Assembly: GCF_013409065.1 (NCBI RefSeq)
Contig: NZ_JACBZP010000001.1
Coordinates: 3,420,518 to 3,484,517 of the forward strand
Reading direction: 5' to 3'
Length of the DNA: 64,000 bases
Origin: Spelaeicoccus albus
GTDB taxonomy: Bacteria > Actinomycetota > Actinomycetes > Actinomycetales > Brevibacteriaceae
The notes under the pieces are model-generated. The model was not told the origin of the DNA. It searched no databases and was given only the letters and a program-made list of their open reading frames with translations. Position 1 is the stretch's first letter, and each line of letters opens with the position of its first letter. Positions 51,963-62,912 of this stretch are shown one piece after another. The position numbers and the translations under genes are program-made.

Positions 51963-53395
51963 GCGCCTCTCCCGAACAGGATGCGCGCATCCGCGACAGT
52001 CGTGATCGACCCGGTCACGACGACGCCGGCGCCGAGGTCCTCGCCGCGGTCGACCTCCTCGACCGCCCGCAACAGCGCATCGTCCAGCGTTGACACCTCG
52101 ATCACTCGCGACTCGCCGAAGATCTCGATGGCGATCTCGGCCAAATCTGCGGGGTCGAGCGATCGCGGGGACGACGAACGCGTCACCACGACGGTGTCGA
52201 GGACCGGTTCGATGGCCGCCAAGAACTCCTCGGCGTTCTTGTCGGCGAGCATACCGACCACGCCGACGACGCGAGAGAACGCGAACGCTTCCTCGAGAGC
52301 GTCGGCTAGCACCGCCGCGCCGGCCGGATTGTGCGCGGCGTCGACGAGTACGGCGGGCGAACTGCGCACCAGTTCGAGCCGTCCGGGCGAGGTGACTGCC
52401 GCGAAACCCTCGGCCACGACGTCCGGGTCCAGATCGCGGTCACCACCGGTGAGAAACGCGTCCACGGCGGCCAGCGCCGAGGCGGCGTTGACCGATTGAT
52501 GCGCGCCGTGCAGCGGTAAGAACACGTCCTCGAACTCGCGCGACAGGCCCTTGAGCGTCAGCAACTGTCCTCCGACGGCCGGGTCCCGGCGGACGAGCCC
52601 GTAGTCGGCGCCCTCGTGCACGCCGCGGGCTCCGACGGCTCCGATGCGGGCGTTCAACACGGCCGCGGCCTCCTCCGGTTGCGCCGCGACCACGACGGTC
52701 GGCGGCGCCGCAAGGACGGGCGACGAGCCGGCGTCCTTGATGATGCCGGCCTTCTCGCCGGCGATGAGCGTCAACGTGTCGCCCAAATACTGCTGGTGAT
52801 CGTACGAGATCGGCATCACGACGTCGACTTGGCCGTCGGCGACGTTCGTCGCGTCCCACAGGCCGCCCATCCCGACTTCGAGCACTGCGACTTCGACAGG
52901 GGCATCGGCGAATGCCGCAAATGCCAATGCGGCAAGAACCTCGAAATACGTGAGCTTGTTCTCGCCGGCCGCGCTCAGATCGGCGTCCGTGAGTTCCAGG
53001 AACGGTTTGACCTCGCTGTAGACGCGCACGAAGTCGTCGGCGCCGATCGGCTCGCCATCGATACTGATGCGTTCGGTCACCGAGCTCAAATGCGGACTCG
53101 TGAACCGGCCGACGCGCAATTCGTGCGCACCGAGCAGCGCATCGATCATCCGCGCCGTCGACGTCTTGCCGTTCGTACCGGTGACGTGGATGACCGGATA
53201 GGCCCGCTCCGGATTGCCGAGCATGTCGAGCAGCCGCGCCATCGGCTCGATACGCGGCTCCACCTTGTTTTCCGGCGCGCGGGCCAGCAGTTCCCGGTAG
53301 ACCTCGTCGACTTTCTTCTTATCGGCGGCGGCCTGCCGCGCTGCGTCCTCACGCTTTCCCGGGGGCACGTACCCGTGCCCGGTCTCTCGGGCCAT
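51959..53395 (-). CDS. folC: Folylpolyglutamate/dihydrofolate synthase
   Basis: A 478-residue FolC, adding glutamates to folates (and perhaps dihydrofolate synthesis). The Mur-ligase-type ATP site is VTGTNGKTSTARMI; FTSPHLSSVTERI and MPISYDHQQYLGDTL follow. ATG 53395 comes 3 bases after the ileS stop, with GGGAG ahead. Confidence 0.96.
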   Translation of the reverse strand: MARETGHGYVPPGKREDAARQAAADKKKVDEVYRELLARAPENKVEPRIEPMARLLDMLGNPERAYPVIHVTGTNGKTSTARMIDALLGAHELRVGRFTSPHLSSVTERISIDGEPIGADDFVRVYSEVKPFLELTDADLSAAGENKLTYFEVLAALAFAAFADAPVEVAVLEVGMGGLWDATNVADGQVDVVMPISYDHQQYLGDTLTLIAGEKAGIIKDAGSSPVLAAPPTVVVAAQPEEAAAVLNARIGAVGARGVHEGADYGLVRRDPAVGGQLLTLKGLSREFEDVFLPLHGAHQSVNAASALAAVDAFLTGGDRDLDPDVVAEGFAAVTSPGRLELVRSSPAVLVDAAHNPAGAAVLADALEEAFAFSRVVGVVGMLADKNAEEFLAAIEPVLDTVVVTRSSSPRSLDPADLAEIAIEIFGESRVIEVSTLDDALLRAVEEVDRGEDLGAGVVVTGSITTVADARILFGRGA

Positions 53396-53398
53396 CAG

Positions 53399-56300
53399 TC
53401 AGACTCCCGTCCGTTCGGTTTTTGTCACTGCGATCCATACCCGGCTGCCGTCGCCCACTTCGACGCCCTTGCCGTCGCCCGACCCGGTCTCGACGGCCAG
53501 GTCGGCGGTGAGCGTCTCGGCAGTGACCAAATCCGTGTGTCGGGTCACTGCCGTCGTCACGGCGTCATCTGCCGTGAGAGTCAAATCAATTCTGTCGCTC
53601 ACGTCGAGTCCCGCGTCGCGACGAGCTTGCTGGATGGCGCGGACGACATCGCGTGCGATGCCCTCGGCGGCCAAGTCGTCGTTCACGGAGGTGTCGAGCG
53701 CGACGAACCCGCCCGACGACAACAGCGCAACGGCCCGGTCATCGTCGCCGGCAGCCTGGTCGACAACTGTTTCGAGCGTGTATTCGCCCTCGTGCAACTC
53801 GATCCCGCCGGACGTGACCGATCCGCCGGACGACGTCCAGTCACCGGTTTTCGATCCTTTGATGGCTTGTTGCACGCTCTTGCCCAACCGCGGTCCGGCT
53901 GCCCGGGCGTTGACCGTGAGCTTGTCGGTCAAGGTGAATCCGGCAGCCTCTCTATCCGCCAGCCCGAGAACCTCGACCTGACGCACGTTGAGCTCGTCCG
54001 CGATGACCGAAGTGAACTCGCCGGTCAGACCTTCGGGCTCGGGCACGACGACCGTCAGCTTCGCCAGCGGCAGCCGGACGCGCAAATTCTCGGCCTTGCG
54101 CAAGCTGGACGCGACCGAGCAGATCTCGCGAGTGGCGTCCATCCGGTCGACGAGTTCGAAGTCCGTGCCGAATTGCTCGCCCGTCGGATAATCGGTCAAG
54201 TGCACGCTTCGGGCGCCGGTCAGCCCGCGGTAGATCTCTTCCGTAGTCATCGGCAGCAGCGGTGCCGCGACTCGGCAAAACGCCTCGAGGCAGGTGAACA
54301 GGGTGTCGAACGACGGCCGGGTGTCCGCGCCGCCGTCCCAAAACCTGCGTCGGGAGCGACGCACGTACCAATTGGTGAGCATGTCGAGGTAGTCACGCAC
54401 CGATTCGCACGCGCCCGAGATGTCGTACTTGTCCTGCTGGCTTTGCACTGTCTCGACGAGCGTCTGCGTCTTCGTCAGCAGGTACCTGTCGAGCACTTCG
54501 GTCGACTCGGCACCGAGCTTCGCCAGATACCCGGACGTCGCGCCGTCCGCCGCGTCCGCAGCATTGGCATAGGTGGCGAAGAAGTGCCACGTGTTCCACA
54601 GCGGCAACAGCACCTGCCGGACGCCGTCCCGGATGCCCTGTTCGGTCACGATCAGGTTGCCGCCGCGCAAGATGGGCGAAGACATCAAGAACCATCGCAT
54701 GGCATCGGAGCCGTCACGATCGAACACTTCGTTCACGTCCGGGTAGTTGCGCAACGACTTCGACATCTTCAGCCCGTCGCTGCCCAGCACCGTGCCGTGG
54801 CAAATGACCGACCGGAACGCCGGCTTGTCGAAGATCGCGGTGGCCAGCACGTGCAGCATGTAGAACCAGCCGCGTGTCTGGCCGATGTATTCGACGATGA
54901 AGTCGCCCGGATAGTGGTGTTCGAACCAGTCGGCCGATTCGAACGGATAGTGCACTTGGGCGTACGGCATGGATCCGGAATCGAACCATACGTCGAACAC
55001 GTCGGTGACGCGCCGCATTGTGGACTTACCCGTAGGATCGTCCGGGTTCGGCCGGGTCAGCTCGTCGATGAACGGCCTGTGCAAGTCGGTCGGCCGCACG
55101 CCGAAATCGGCTTCGATCTCGTCGAGCGACCCGTATACGTCGGTCCGCGGATATTCGGGATCGTCCGAAACCCAGATCGGGATCGGCGTGCCCCAAAAAC
55201 GGTTCCGCGAGATCGACCAGTCCCGGGCGTTCGCCAGCCAGTTGCCGAACTGTCCGTCCTTCACGTTTTCCGGCACCCAGGTGATGTCCTGGTTCAATTC
55301 GACCATCCGGTCACGGAACTTCGTCACCGAGACGAACCAGCTCTCGACGGCCCGGTAGATGAGCGGGTTGCGGCAACGCCAGCAGTGCGGATACGAGTGC
55401 TCGTACGTCTCATGCCGCACCAGGACGGTGCCGCGGCCCTCGACCGGGCCCGTGTGGTTCTTTAAATCGCGAATGATCGCCGCGTTGGCGTCGAACACCA
55501 GTTGCCCGGCGTAATCGGGCACGCGGGAATCGAACTCGCCGCGTTCGTCGACCGGTCGTACCGCAGTGATGCCGTATCGGTCGGTCAGGGCCTTGTCTTC
55601 TTCACCAAAGGCCGGCGACTGGTGCACGATTCCGGTGCCGTCGTCCACAGTGACGAAATCAGCGGCCAAGATGGTGTGCATCTTCTCGCCGAACTCGGCT
55701 TGCCGGTCTTCGAAATAGCCGAACGGCGGGGCGTAGCGACGGCCGACCAACTCGGTGCCCTTGAATGATTCGGTGACTATCGCGTTCGGCCCGAGTTCCT
55801 TTTCATAGGCGTGCATGCGCGCTTCGGCCAGGATGACCTTTTCGCCGGACAGCGGCGAATCGGTACCCGGCTCGATCAGGACGTAATCGACGTCCGGATT
55901 CACCGCCATGGCCTGGTTGCTCGGCACCGTCCAGGGCGTCGTCGTCCAGATGAGGGCGAGTTCACCGGTGCTCAGGCGATAGCCGATCGTCACGGCGGGA
56001 TCCTGGCGCGATTGGTACACGTCGTCGTCCATGCGCAATTCGTGGTTGGACAGCGGCGTTTGATCGCGCCAGCAATACGGAAGTACTCGATAGCCTTCGT
56101 AAACCAGCCCTTTGTCCCAGAGCTGTTTGAAGCCCCAGATGACCGACTCCATGTACTCGATGTTGAGAGTCTTGTAGTCGTTCTCGAAGTCGACCCAGCG
56201 CCCTTGCCGGGTGACGTACTCCTGCCATTCGTCGGTATAGCGCAACACCGATTCGCGGCAGGCCGCATTGAACGCAGCGATACCCATGGTGTCGATCTGC

Positions 56301-56656
56301 GATTTGTCGGTGATGCCGAGCTGCCGTTCGGCCTCCAGTTCGGCCGGGAGCCCGTGGGTGTCCCAGCCAAAGCGACGTTCCACCCGCCGTCCGCGCATCG
56401 TTTGGTAGCGCGGGACGACGTCCTTGGCGTATCCGGTGAGCAGGTGGCCATAGTGCGGCAGTCCGTTGGCAAAGGGAGGGCCGTCGTAAAAGACGAATTC
56501 GTTGCTGCCGTCGTTCCCGGCATCGCGCGCTTCGACGCTTGCCCGGAACGTGCCGTCGGCATCCCAGTACTTCAGGATGCGCGCCTCGATCTCCGGAAAG
56601 CGCGGGCTCGCCGCTACTGCGCCGGTTTCACCGGTGGTGGCCATCGGGTAGTTCAT
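53399..56656 (-). CDS. ileS: Isoleucyl-tRNA synthetase
   Basis: A 1085-residue class I synthetase of the long, eukaryote-like IleRS type. The HIGH motif is [10 protein letters not shown] (about residue 67) and KMSKS is [12 protein letters not shown]. The CP1 editing domain and [11 protein letters not shown] are present, as is a long C-terminal anticodon-binding extension. It starts ATG 56656, three bases after a GAGGA ribosome site. That site can pair with an upstream leader segment, and the leader is a T-box riboswitch. Confidence 0.97.
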   Translation of the reverse strand: MNYPMATTGETGAVAASPRFPEIEARILKYWDADGTFRASVEARDAGNDGSNEFVFYDGPPFANGLPHYGHLLTGYAKDVVPRYQTMRGRRVERRFGWDTHGLPAELEAERQLGITDKSQIDTMGIAAFNAACRESVLRYTDEWQEYVTRQGRWVDFENDYKTLNIEYMESVIWGFKQLWDKGLVYEGYRVLPYCWRDQTPLSNHELRMDDDVYQSRQDPAVTIGYRLSTGELALIWTTTPWTVPSNQAMAVNPDVDYVLIEPGTDSPLSGEKVILAEARMHAYEKELGPNAIVTESFKGTELVGRRYAPPFGYFEDRQAEFGEKMHTILAADFVTVDDGTGIVHQSPAFGEEDKALTDRYGITAVRPVDERGEFDSRVPDYAGQLVFDANAAIIRDLKNHTGPVEGRGTVLVRHETYEHSYPHCWRCRNPLIYRAVESWFVSVTKFRDRMVELNQDITWVPENVKDGQFGNWLANARDWSISRNRFWGTPIPIWVSDDPEYPRTDVYGSLDEIEADFGVRPTDLHRPFIDELTRPNPDDPTGKSTMRRVTDVFDVWFDSGSMPYAQVHYPFESADWFEHHYPGDFIVEYIGQTRGWFYMLHVLATAIFDKPAFRSVICHGTVLGSDGLKMSKSLRNYPDVNEVFDRDGSDAMRWFLMSSPILRGGNLIVTEQGIRDGVRQVLLPLWNTWHFFATYANAADAADGATSGYLAKLGAESTEVLDRYLLTKTQTLVETVQSQQDKYDISGACESVRDYLDMLTNWYVRRSRRRFWDGGADTRPSFDTLFTCLEAFCRVAAPLLPMTTEEIYRGLTGARSVHLTDYPTGEQFGTDFELVDRMDATREICSVASSLRKAENLRVRLPLAKLTVVVPEPEGLTGEFTSVIADELNVRQVEVLGLADREAAGFTLTDKLTVNARAAGPRLGKSVQQAIKGSKTGDWTSSGGSVTSGGIELHEGEYTLETVVDQAAGDDDRAVALLSSGGFVALDTSVNDDLAAEGIARDVVRAIQQARRDAGLDVSDRIDLTLTADDAVTTAVTRHTDLVTAETLTADLAVETGSGDGKGVEVGDGSRVWIAVTKTERTGV

Positions 56657-56919
56657 TCGTCCTCGCTATTGTCCGCAGTAAACTGTCCGCCGCGCGTGCG
56701 ACGATCGGTGCAAGGACGACGCGCCGGCCTCTCGGCAGTGCGCCGCGGTACCACCCCGCTTGCCCGGTTCGCCGCTTGGACGGTTTCGGGCCGCTCATCA
56801 GTGCGCGTTGACGGGCGCTCCCGTCCGGTTCTACCGGGCATGGTCGGCGGGGCCGGCCGTGCCGTTCTTCCGGAGGCTCCCCGGTGATGGCCGGATCGAT
56901 GCCTGTAGGCACAATTCTA
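56657..56919 (-). promoter_or_regulatory. Translational T-box riboswitch of ileS
   Basis: The ileS leader carries all the marks of an actinobacterial ileS T-box. A -10 TAGAAT lies at 56919-56914. A short Stem I presents specifier ATC (56888-56886, an Ile codon) in a CCGG/CCGG hairpin, followed by GGGAGCCTCCGGAAGAAC (stem II region). The T-box proper is GGGGTGGTACCGCGG (56757-56743) with UGGU (56753-56750) to read the tRNA acceptor end. The stretch 56719-56710 is complementary over ten bases (one G-U) to 56666-56657, which contains the ribosome site, so uncharged tRNA-Ile would relieve sequestration of translation. Confidence 0.9.
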
Positions 56920-56964
56920 TCCCGGCATGTCCAATCGGTATCGCGGGCGGCTTCCCCCTCCGCC

Positions 56965-57081
56965 GAGTGGTGGTGAATGGCTGCGAAATCAACGATTTCG
57001 CAGCCATTCACCACCACTCGGCGCGGGCGGCCAGCCATTCACCACCACTCGGCGCGGGCGGCCAGCCATTCACCACCACTC
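56965..57081. repeat. Palindromic repeat, copy E with tandem arms
   Basis: The palindrome has arms 56965-56990 and 56994-57019 and loop AAC. It is followed by two exact 31-base direct repeats (57020-57050 and 57051-57081), each ending in another right-hand arm. All arms carry GTGGTGAATGG in place of GTGGCGAATGG, changed together. It lies between the SDR stop and the ileS leader. Confidence 0.94.
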
Positions 57082-57099
57082 GGCGCGGGTAGGTTCGAG

Positions 57100-57876
57100 C
57101 TAGAGCCCGACCCCGCGTGCCACTTTGTGCTGAGCGGCCTGGGCGATGGGCCGCATCACCATGAGGTCGATGTTCACGTGGTGCGGACGGGTGAGGGTCC
57201 ACACGATGGCGTCGGCGATGTCGTCGGCGGTCAACGGCTTCTCGACGCCCTCGTACACCTTGGCCGCCTTGGCCGTGTCGCCGCCGAACCGGTTGAGGGA
57301 AAACTCATCGGTGGCCACCATGCCCGGCGCGATCTCGATGACGCGGATCGGCTCGCCGGCCAGCTCGAGACGCAGGGTCTCGGCAATCACCGTGGCACCG
57401 TGTTTGGCTGCCACGTACCCGCCGCCGCCCTCGTAGGACACGCGACCGGCCGTCGAGGACAGGATGAGCACATCGCCTTGCCCGGATTCGCGCAACGCCG
57501 GCAGCAATCCCTGCGTCACGCGAAGCACGCCGAGCACGTTCACGTCGTACATCGCCTGCCAGTCATCGATGCTGCCGGTTTCCACGGGGTCCGAACCGAT
57601 GGCGCCGCCGGCGATATTCAGCACGGCATGCACCGGGCCGCCCGCAGTGACATCGGCAATCAACCGCTCGACGTCGCCGTCCTTGGTCACGTCCGCCACG
57701 ATCGCCTGCGCGCCGGTCTCGGCCGCAAGCGACTCGAGTTTGTCGGCACGGCGAGCGACAGCCACGACCTCCCAACCCGCAGCGCGCAGTTTGCGGACGC
57801 TCGACGCGCCCATTCCCGAGCTCGCGCCCGTGACGACTGCGCGCCGGGTTCCCGTCGTCGACTCGTTCTCGGTCAT
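57100..57876 (-). CDS. SDR-family oxidoreductase
   Basis: A 258-residue short-chain dehydrogenase. The cofactor site is TGASSGMGASS, NIAGG follows, and the catalytic Ser in LSSTAGRV and YVAAK complete the triad. Close in style to NADP-dependent serine/3-hydroxy acid dehydrogenases (YdfG-like). ATG 57876 follows AAGGGA. Divergent from valS. Confidence 0.9.
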   Translation of the reverse strand: MTENESTTGTRRAVVTGASSGMGASSVRKLRAAGWEVVAVARRADKLESLAAETGAQAIVADVTKDGDVERLIADVTAGGPVHAVLNIAGGAIGSDPVETGSIDDWQAMYDVNVLGVLRVTQGLLPALRESGQGDVLILSSTAGRVSYEGGGGYVAAKHGATVIAETLRLELAGEPIRVIEIAPGMVATDEFSLNRFGGDTAKAAKVYEGVEKPLTADDIADAIVWTLTRPHHVNIDLMVMRPIAQAAQHKVARGVGL

Positions 57877-58004
57877 GGATAAGTCCCTTCTCATCGGCTC
57901 TTTGTCGGCCCTGGCCCTTCGAGTCTGCCACGCCGTGCGCGTCGACGGTAGCGGTCATTGCGGGCTGGTTTTCGCCTTCCACGACGTCATGGGAAGATTT
58001 AGCC

Positions 58005-60704
58005 ATGACAATTCCCGATCCGAATTCCGCTGCCGCTCCGAGTCCGACCACCGACCCGGCCGTCGTCCCCGCCGCCGGCCGGGCAGTCGACCAGGCTGCG
58101 CCGACGGTGACGGTTCCGGACAAGCCCAGCGTCGAGGGACTTGCCGCGAAATGGGACGCGGTTTGGCATCAGCAGCACACGTACGCATTCGACCGCACAG
58201 CTCCTCGCGAGAAGATCTATTCGATCGACACTCCCCCGCCGACGGCGTCCGGCTCGCTGCACGTCGGGCACATTTTCTCGTACACGCAGACCGACGTGAT
58301 CGCCCGCTTCCAGCGAATGCGCGGCAAAGAGGTCTTTTACCCGCTGGGCTGGGACGACAACGGTCTGCCGACCGAGCGGCGCGTGCAAAACTATTTCGGC
58401 GTCCGGTGCGATCCGACGCTTGCCTACGACGAGTCTTTCGAGCCGCCCGAGAAGCCGGCAAAGAACTCTCGCGATTTTGTCGCCGTCTCGCGTCGCAACT
58501 TCATCGAATTGTGCGAGCGACTGGCAGTGACGGACGAGAAGGTGTTCGAGGACCTGTTCCGGAAGGTCGGCGTCTCCGTCGATTGGTCGCTGACGTACCG
58601 CACCATCGACGACGTGTCGCGAGCGGTCAGCCAGCGGGCGTTCTTGGCGAATCTGGCTTCGGGCGACGCGTATTCGGCCGATGCGCCGACCATGTGGGAC
58701 GTGAGCTTCCGCACGGCGGTGGCGCAGGCCGAGCTCGAAGACCGCGAACGCCCCGGCGCCTACCATCGCGTGGCATTCGCCTCGCCGGACGGCGGCAAGC
58801 CGGTCCACATCGAAACGACCCGCCCCGAACTCATCCCGGCAGTCGTCGCGCTGGTGGCTCACCCGGACGACGAGCGCTATCAGCCGCTATTCGGTACGAC
58901 GGTGAAATCGCCGATCTTCGGCGTCGAAGTGCCGGTGGTGGCGCATGAACTCGCCAAGGCCGACAAGGGATCCGGTATCGCGATGATCTGCACGTTCGGC
59001 GATATGACCGACGTGACCTGGTGGCGCGAATTGAACCTGCCCACCCGGCCCGTGGTCGGTCGCGATGGGCGGATCATTGCCGACGTGCCCGCGTGGATCT
59101 CCGACGGCGCGGACGGCGGCGCGGACGCTTACTCGCAGTTGGCCGGGAAGACGACGTTCACGGCCCGCGAGATCATGGTCGACCTGTTGCGCGAAAGCGG
59201 CGACCTGGACGGCGACCCCAAGCCCGTCACCCACCCCGTGCCGTTCTATGAAAAGGGCGACAAGCCGCTCGAAGTCGTCACCTCGCGACAGTGGTACATC
59301 CGCAACGGCGGACGCGATGCCGACCGGCGAGAAACGCTTGTGGGGCGCGGCCGCGAAATGAACTGGCATCCGGAATTCATGCGGTCCCGGTACGAGAACT
59401 GGGTGGACGGTCTGAACGGCGATTGGCTGGTGTCCCGGCAGCGTTTCTTCGGCGTTCCGATGCCGTTGTGGTACCGGCTGGACGCCGAGGGCCGACCCGA
59501 TTATGCCGATCCGATTGTGCCGGACGACGCTGCACTGCCGGTCGACCCGGCCGCCGACCCGGCCCCCGGGTTCACCGGTGACCAACGCGACCAGCCGGGA
59601 GGGTTCATCGCCGACCCGGACGTGCTGGACACGTGGGCCACCTCGTCGCTGACCCCGCAAATCCTCGGTGGGTGGAGCCGCGACGAAGAGTTGTTCGCCA
59701 AGGTCTTCCCGTTCGACCTGCGTCCGCAAGCACACGACATCATCCGTACCTGGCTGTTCTCGACGGTGGTGCGGGCCAACGCCTTGCAGTCGAGCGTGCC
59801 GTGGACGAACACGGCAATTTCCGGATGGATCCTGGACCCCGACCGGAAGAAGATGTCGAAGTCCAAGGGCAACGTCGTCGTCCCGAGTGACATCCTTGTC
59901 GAGGAAAAGCCGGGCTTCGGACCGGACGCCGTCCGCTATTGGGCGGCCTCGGCGCGCCTCGGAGCCGACACGGCCTACAACACCGACCAGATGAAGATCG
60001 GCCGACGACTGGCCATGAAGCTGTTGAACGCCTCGAAGTTCGCTCTCAACCTGGGAGCAGATTCGTCGGCGATTCTCGGCACCGAGGGCATGACGACGGT
60101 GCCGAATTCGCTCGACAGGTCGGTCCTGACCCGGCTGGCTACAGTGACCAAGGACGCCACCGCGGCGATGGAGGCCTACGACTACGCCAAGGCGTTGAAC
60201 CTGACCGAATCGTTCTTTTGGACGTTCACCGACGATTACGTCGAACTCATCAAAGATCGCGCATACGGCGCCGCCGGCGACGAGCAAAAGCAGTCGGCGC
60301 TCACCACGTTGGCGACCTCCTTGGATACGCTCTTGCGGTTGTTCGCCCCGTTCTTGCCGTTTGCAACGGAAGAGGTGTGGTCGTGGTGGCGTCGCGGCTC
60401 GGTGCACCGAGCCGCGTGGCCGGTGGCTGCCGACGTCGACGGCGATTCCGAGGTTCTCACGGCGCTCGGCGCGGCTCTTGGCGAAGTGCGCCGCGCCAAA
60501 TCGGAAGCCAAGGTGTCCCAGCGTACCGAGGTCAAGCGTGCGGTCATCTCGGCGACGCAGGGCGACATCGACCGCATCGAGTCGGGAGCCGGCGATTTGC
60601 GGGCAGCAGGGCGGGTCGCAGATTTGGAGCTGACGGCCGCCGCGGACGCGTCCGACGCCGACATCACGGTCTCGGACGTGGAACTGGTTCCGGCCGACGG
60701 CTGA
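58005..60704 (+). CDS. valS: Valyl-tRNA synthetase
   Basis: An 899-residue class I synthetase. The HIGH motif is SGSLHVGHIFSYTQTD and KMSKS is RKKMSKSKGN. WDDNGLPTERRVQ and the CP1 editing region with ETTRPELIPA are present. The first ~45 residues are an Ala/Pro-rich extension. It lacks a long C-terminal coiled coil, matching the short ValS type of many actinobacteria. Convergent with clpX. Confidence 0.95.
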   Translation: MTIPDPNSAAAPSPTTDPAVVPAAGRAVDQAAPTVTVPDKPSVEGLAAKWDAVWHQQHTYAFDRTAPREKIYSIDTPPPTASGSLHVGHIFSYTQTDVIARFQRMRGKEVFYPLGWDDNGLPTERRVQNYFGVRCDPTLAYDESFEPPEKPAKNSRDFVAVSRRNFIELCERLAVTDEKVFEDLFRKVGVSVDWSLTYRTIDDVSRAVSQRAFLANLASGDAYSADAPTMWDVSFRTAVAQAELEDRERPGAYHRVAFASPDGGKPVHIETTRPELIPAVVALVAHPDDERYQPLFGTTVKSPIFGVEVPVVAHELAKADKGSGIAMICTFGDMTDVTWWRELNLPTRPVVGRDGRIIADVPAWISDGADGGADAYSQLAGKTTFTAREIMVDLLRESGDLDGDPKPVTHPVPFYEKGDKPLEVVTSRQWYIRNGGRDADRRETLVGRGREMNWHPEFMRSRYENWVDGLNGDWLVSRQRFFGVPMPLWYRLDAEGRPDYADPIVPDDAALPVDPAADPAPGFTGDQRDQPGGFIADPDVLDTWATSSLTPQILGGWSRDEELFAKVFPFDLRPQAHDIIRTWLFSTVVRANALQSSVPWTNTAISGWILDPDRKKMSKSKGNVVVPSDILVEEKPGFGPDAVRYWAASARLGADTAYNTDQMKIGRRLAMKLLNASKFALNLGADSSAILGTEGMTTVPNSLDRSVLTRLATVTKDATAAMEAYDYAKALNLTESFFWTFTDDYVELIKDRAYGAAGDEQKQSALTTLATSLDTLLRLFAPFLPFATEEVWSWWRRGSVHRAAWPVAADVDGDSEVLTALGAALGEVRRAKSEAKVSQRTEVKRAVISATQGDIDRIESGAGDLRAAGRVADLELTAAADASDADITVSDVELVPADG

Positions 60705-60778
60705 GCGAGCTCGCCGTCAGCGCCGGTTCGAGCACCGCTGAGCGGAACGGAACGCGGCAAAGCCGATAAACGGACTCG

Positions 60779-62062
60779 CTAAGCGGACTTCTCGTCTCGC
60801 TGCCGCGACGAATTCGCTTTGCCCTGCGGCACCAGTGTCGGCGCCACGTTTTCCAGCACGACGTCCCGCGTGATGACGACCCGGGCGATGTCCTCACGGC
60901 TCGGCACGTCGAACATGACCGGCTGCAGAACCTCTTCCATGATCGAGCGCAGGCCGCGGGCGCCCGTTCCCCGCAACAGTGCCTGGTCCGCTATCGCTTC
61001 AAGTGCGTCTTGTTCGAAGACAAGTTCCACATTGTCCAGGTCGAACATCCGCTCGTACTGCTTGACCAGCGCGTTCTTTGGCGTGCACAGGATCTCCATC
61101 AACGCGGGCCGGTCGAGGTTCGACACGGTGGTGAGCACCGGCAGGCGTCCGATGAATTCCGGGATCAGCCCGAACTTCAGCAAGTCCTCGGGCATCACTT
61201 CGCTGAAGATGTCGACCTCGTCGGACTTGGTGTGCAACGGCGAGCCGAACCCGATACCGTGCTTGCCCTTGCGACCGGCGATAATGTCGTCGAGTCCGGC
61301 GAAAGCGCCGGCCACGATGAACAGCACGTTCGTCGTATCGATCTGAATGAAGTCTTGATGCGGATGTTTACGCCCGCCCTGCGGCGGAACCGAGGCCTGA
61401 GTACCTTCAAGAATCTTCAGCAGGGCTTGTTGCACGCCCTCACCGGAAACATCGCGGGTGATCGATGGATTCTCGGACTTGCGGGCGATCTTGTCGATCT
61501 CGTCGATGTAGATGATGCCGGTCTGGGCTTTGGCGACGTCGTAGTCGGCAGCCTGGATCAGCTTCAACAAGATGTTCTCGACGTCTTCGCCGACGTATCC
61601 GGCTTCGGTCAGCGCCGTCGCGTCCGCCACGGCGAACGGGACATTAAGCCGGCGGGCCAGAGTTTGCGCCAAGTACGTCTTGCCGCAGCCGGTCGGGCCG
61701 ATCAGCAGAATGTTGGATTTGGCGAGCTCGACCTCGTCGTTATGCGCGCCGGTCTCGGATTCCTGGCCGGCCTTGACCCGCTTGTAATGGTTGTACACAG
61801 CCACCGAGAGAGCCTTCTTCGCAGGCTCCTGACCGACGACGTATTCCTGCAGGAAGTCGTAGATCTCACGCGGCTTGGGCAATTCGCCCAGGCCGAGTTC
61901 GGTCGTTTCGCCCAGCTCTTCTTCAATGATCTCGTTGCACAGATCGATGCACTCATTGCAGATGTACACGCCGGGTCCGGCGATCAACTTGATGACCTGC
62001 TTTTGGCTCTTTCCGCAGAACGAGCACTTCAGCAGATCAGCGCTCTCTCCCAAACGAGGCAT
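60779..62062 (-). CDS. clpX: ATP-dependent protease ATP-binding subunit ClpX
   Basis: A 427-residue AAA+ unfoldase feeding ClpP. The N-terminal C4 zinc finger is CSFCGKSQ and [10 protein letters not shown], Walker A is [11 protein letters not shown], Walker [10 protein letters not shown] and the ClpP-docking loop [12 protein letters not shown] 62062 follows GGAAGGGA; an open frame extends to 62083. Downstream of clpP1-clpP2. Confidence 0.97.
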   Translation of the reverse strand: MPRLGESADLLKCSFCGKSQKQVIKLIAGPGVYICNECIDLCNEIIEEELGETTELGLGELPKPREIYDFLQEYVVGQEPAKKALSVAVYNHYKRVKAGQESETGAHNDEVELAKSNILLIGPTGCGKTYLAQTLARRLNVPFAVADATALTEAGYVGEDVENILLKLIQAADYDVAKAQTGIIYIDEIDKIARKSENPSITRDVSGEGVQQALLKILEGTQASVPPQGGRKHPHQDFIQIDTTNVLFIVAGAFAGLDDIIAGRKGKHGIGFGSPLHTKSDEVDIFSEVMPEDLLKFGLIPEFIGRLPVLTTVSNLDRPALMEILCTPKNALVKQYERMFDLDNVELVFEQDALEAIADQALLRGTGARGLRSIMEEVLQPVMFDVPSREDIARVVITRDVVLENVAPTLVPQGKANSSRQRDEKSA

Positions 62063-62204
62063 CGAGTCCCTTCCAATCCTCACCGCCGACTTGCATCAAC
62101 GATATCGCTTACCTCCCACCCTAAAGGAAGCGGCCGGGTCCGGCGCCCCTGAATGTCAGGTGTGTCGAACCCGGCCGGATGGGCCCAGCCGTACCGGCGG
62201 CCGA

Positions 62205-62876
62205 TCAGCCCCGGCTGATCTGTCCGGCGGCCTTGCGCGAGCCGAGCACCTGGTCGACCAGTCCGTATTCCTTGGCCTGATCGGCGGTGAGGAACAGATC
62301 GCGTTCGATGTCGTTGTTGACTTCCTCCGGCGACTTGTTCGAGTGCGCCGACAGCGTCTCCTCGAGCCAGGTGCGCATGCGCAGCACCTCGGCGGCCTGG
62401 ATTTCGATATCCGACGCCTGTCCTTGGCCCTGGCCCTGCATGGCGGGCTGATGGATGAGGATCCGCGCGTTCGGCAACGCCAAGCGCTTCCCCGGCGCTC
62501 CCGCGGCAAGCAGGACGGCGGCGGCGGACGCTGCCTGCCCCAGGCAGACCGTCTGGATATCGGGCTTCACATACTGCATCGTGTCGTAAATGGCGGTCAG
62601 CGCCGTGAACGATCCGCCCGGGGAGTTGATGTACAGCGTGATGTCGCGGTCGGGATCCTGGCTCTCGAGCACGAGCAGCTGCGCCATGATGTCGTCGGCC
62701 GATACGTCATCGACCTGCACGCCCAGGAAGATCACGCGATCTTCGAACAGTTTGGTGTACGGATCCTGTCGTTTGAACCCGTACGGCGTGCGCTCTTCGA
62801 ACTGCGGCATCACGTACCGGTCGTTGGGCATATACGCGGGGTTCACGGCCATTGACTGGGAAAAGTTTGAATTCAT
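62205..62876 (-). CDS. clpP2: ClpP protease subunit, second paralogue (ClpP2)
   Basis: A 223-residue serine protease subunit. Catalytic Ser is in [13 protein letters not shown], His in [12 protein letters not shown] and Asp in [11 protein letters not shown]. It lies 36 bases after clpP1, and in actinobacteria the two subunits form a mixed ClpP1P2 barrel. ATG 62876, with ATG 62852 an alternative. A 142-base gap separates it from clpX. Confidence 0.95.
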   Translation of the reverse strand: MNSNFSQSMAVNPAYMPNDRYVMPQFEERTPYGFKRQDPYTKLFEDRVIFLGVQVDDVSADDIMAQLLVLESQDPDRDITLYINSPGGSFTALTAIYDTMQYVKPDIQTVCLGQAASAAAVLLAAGAPGKRLALPNARILIHQPAMQGQGQGQASDIEIQAAEVLRMRTWLEETLSAHSNKSPEEVNNDIERDLFLTADQAKEYGLVDQVLGSRKAAGQISRG

Positions 62877-62912
62877 GATTCCTCTAACGATGTAGAACAG
62901 TTGATGATCGGG

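Noticed and set aside
52616-55465. A 949-codon open frame on the plus strand opposite folC and ileS
   Set aside because: Shadow of high-GC codon usage; composition is Arg/His/Val-rich without domains, while ileS on the other strand is certain.
57020-57081. Direct repeats that could look like a short CRISPR array
   Set aside because: Adjacent copies have no unique spacers, units are arms of the palindromic repeat, and no cas gene is near.
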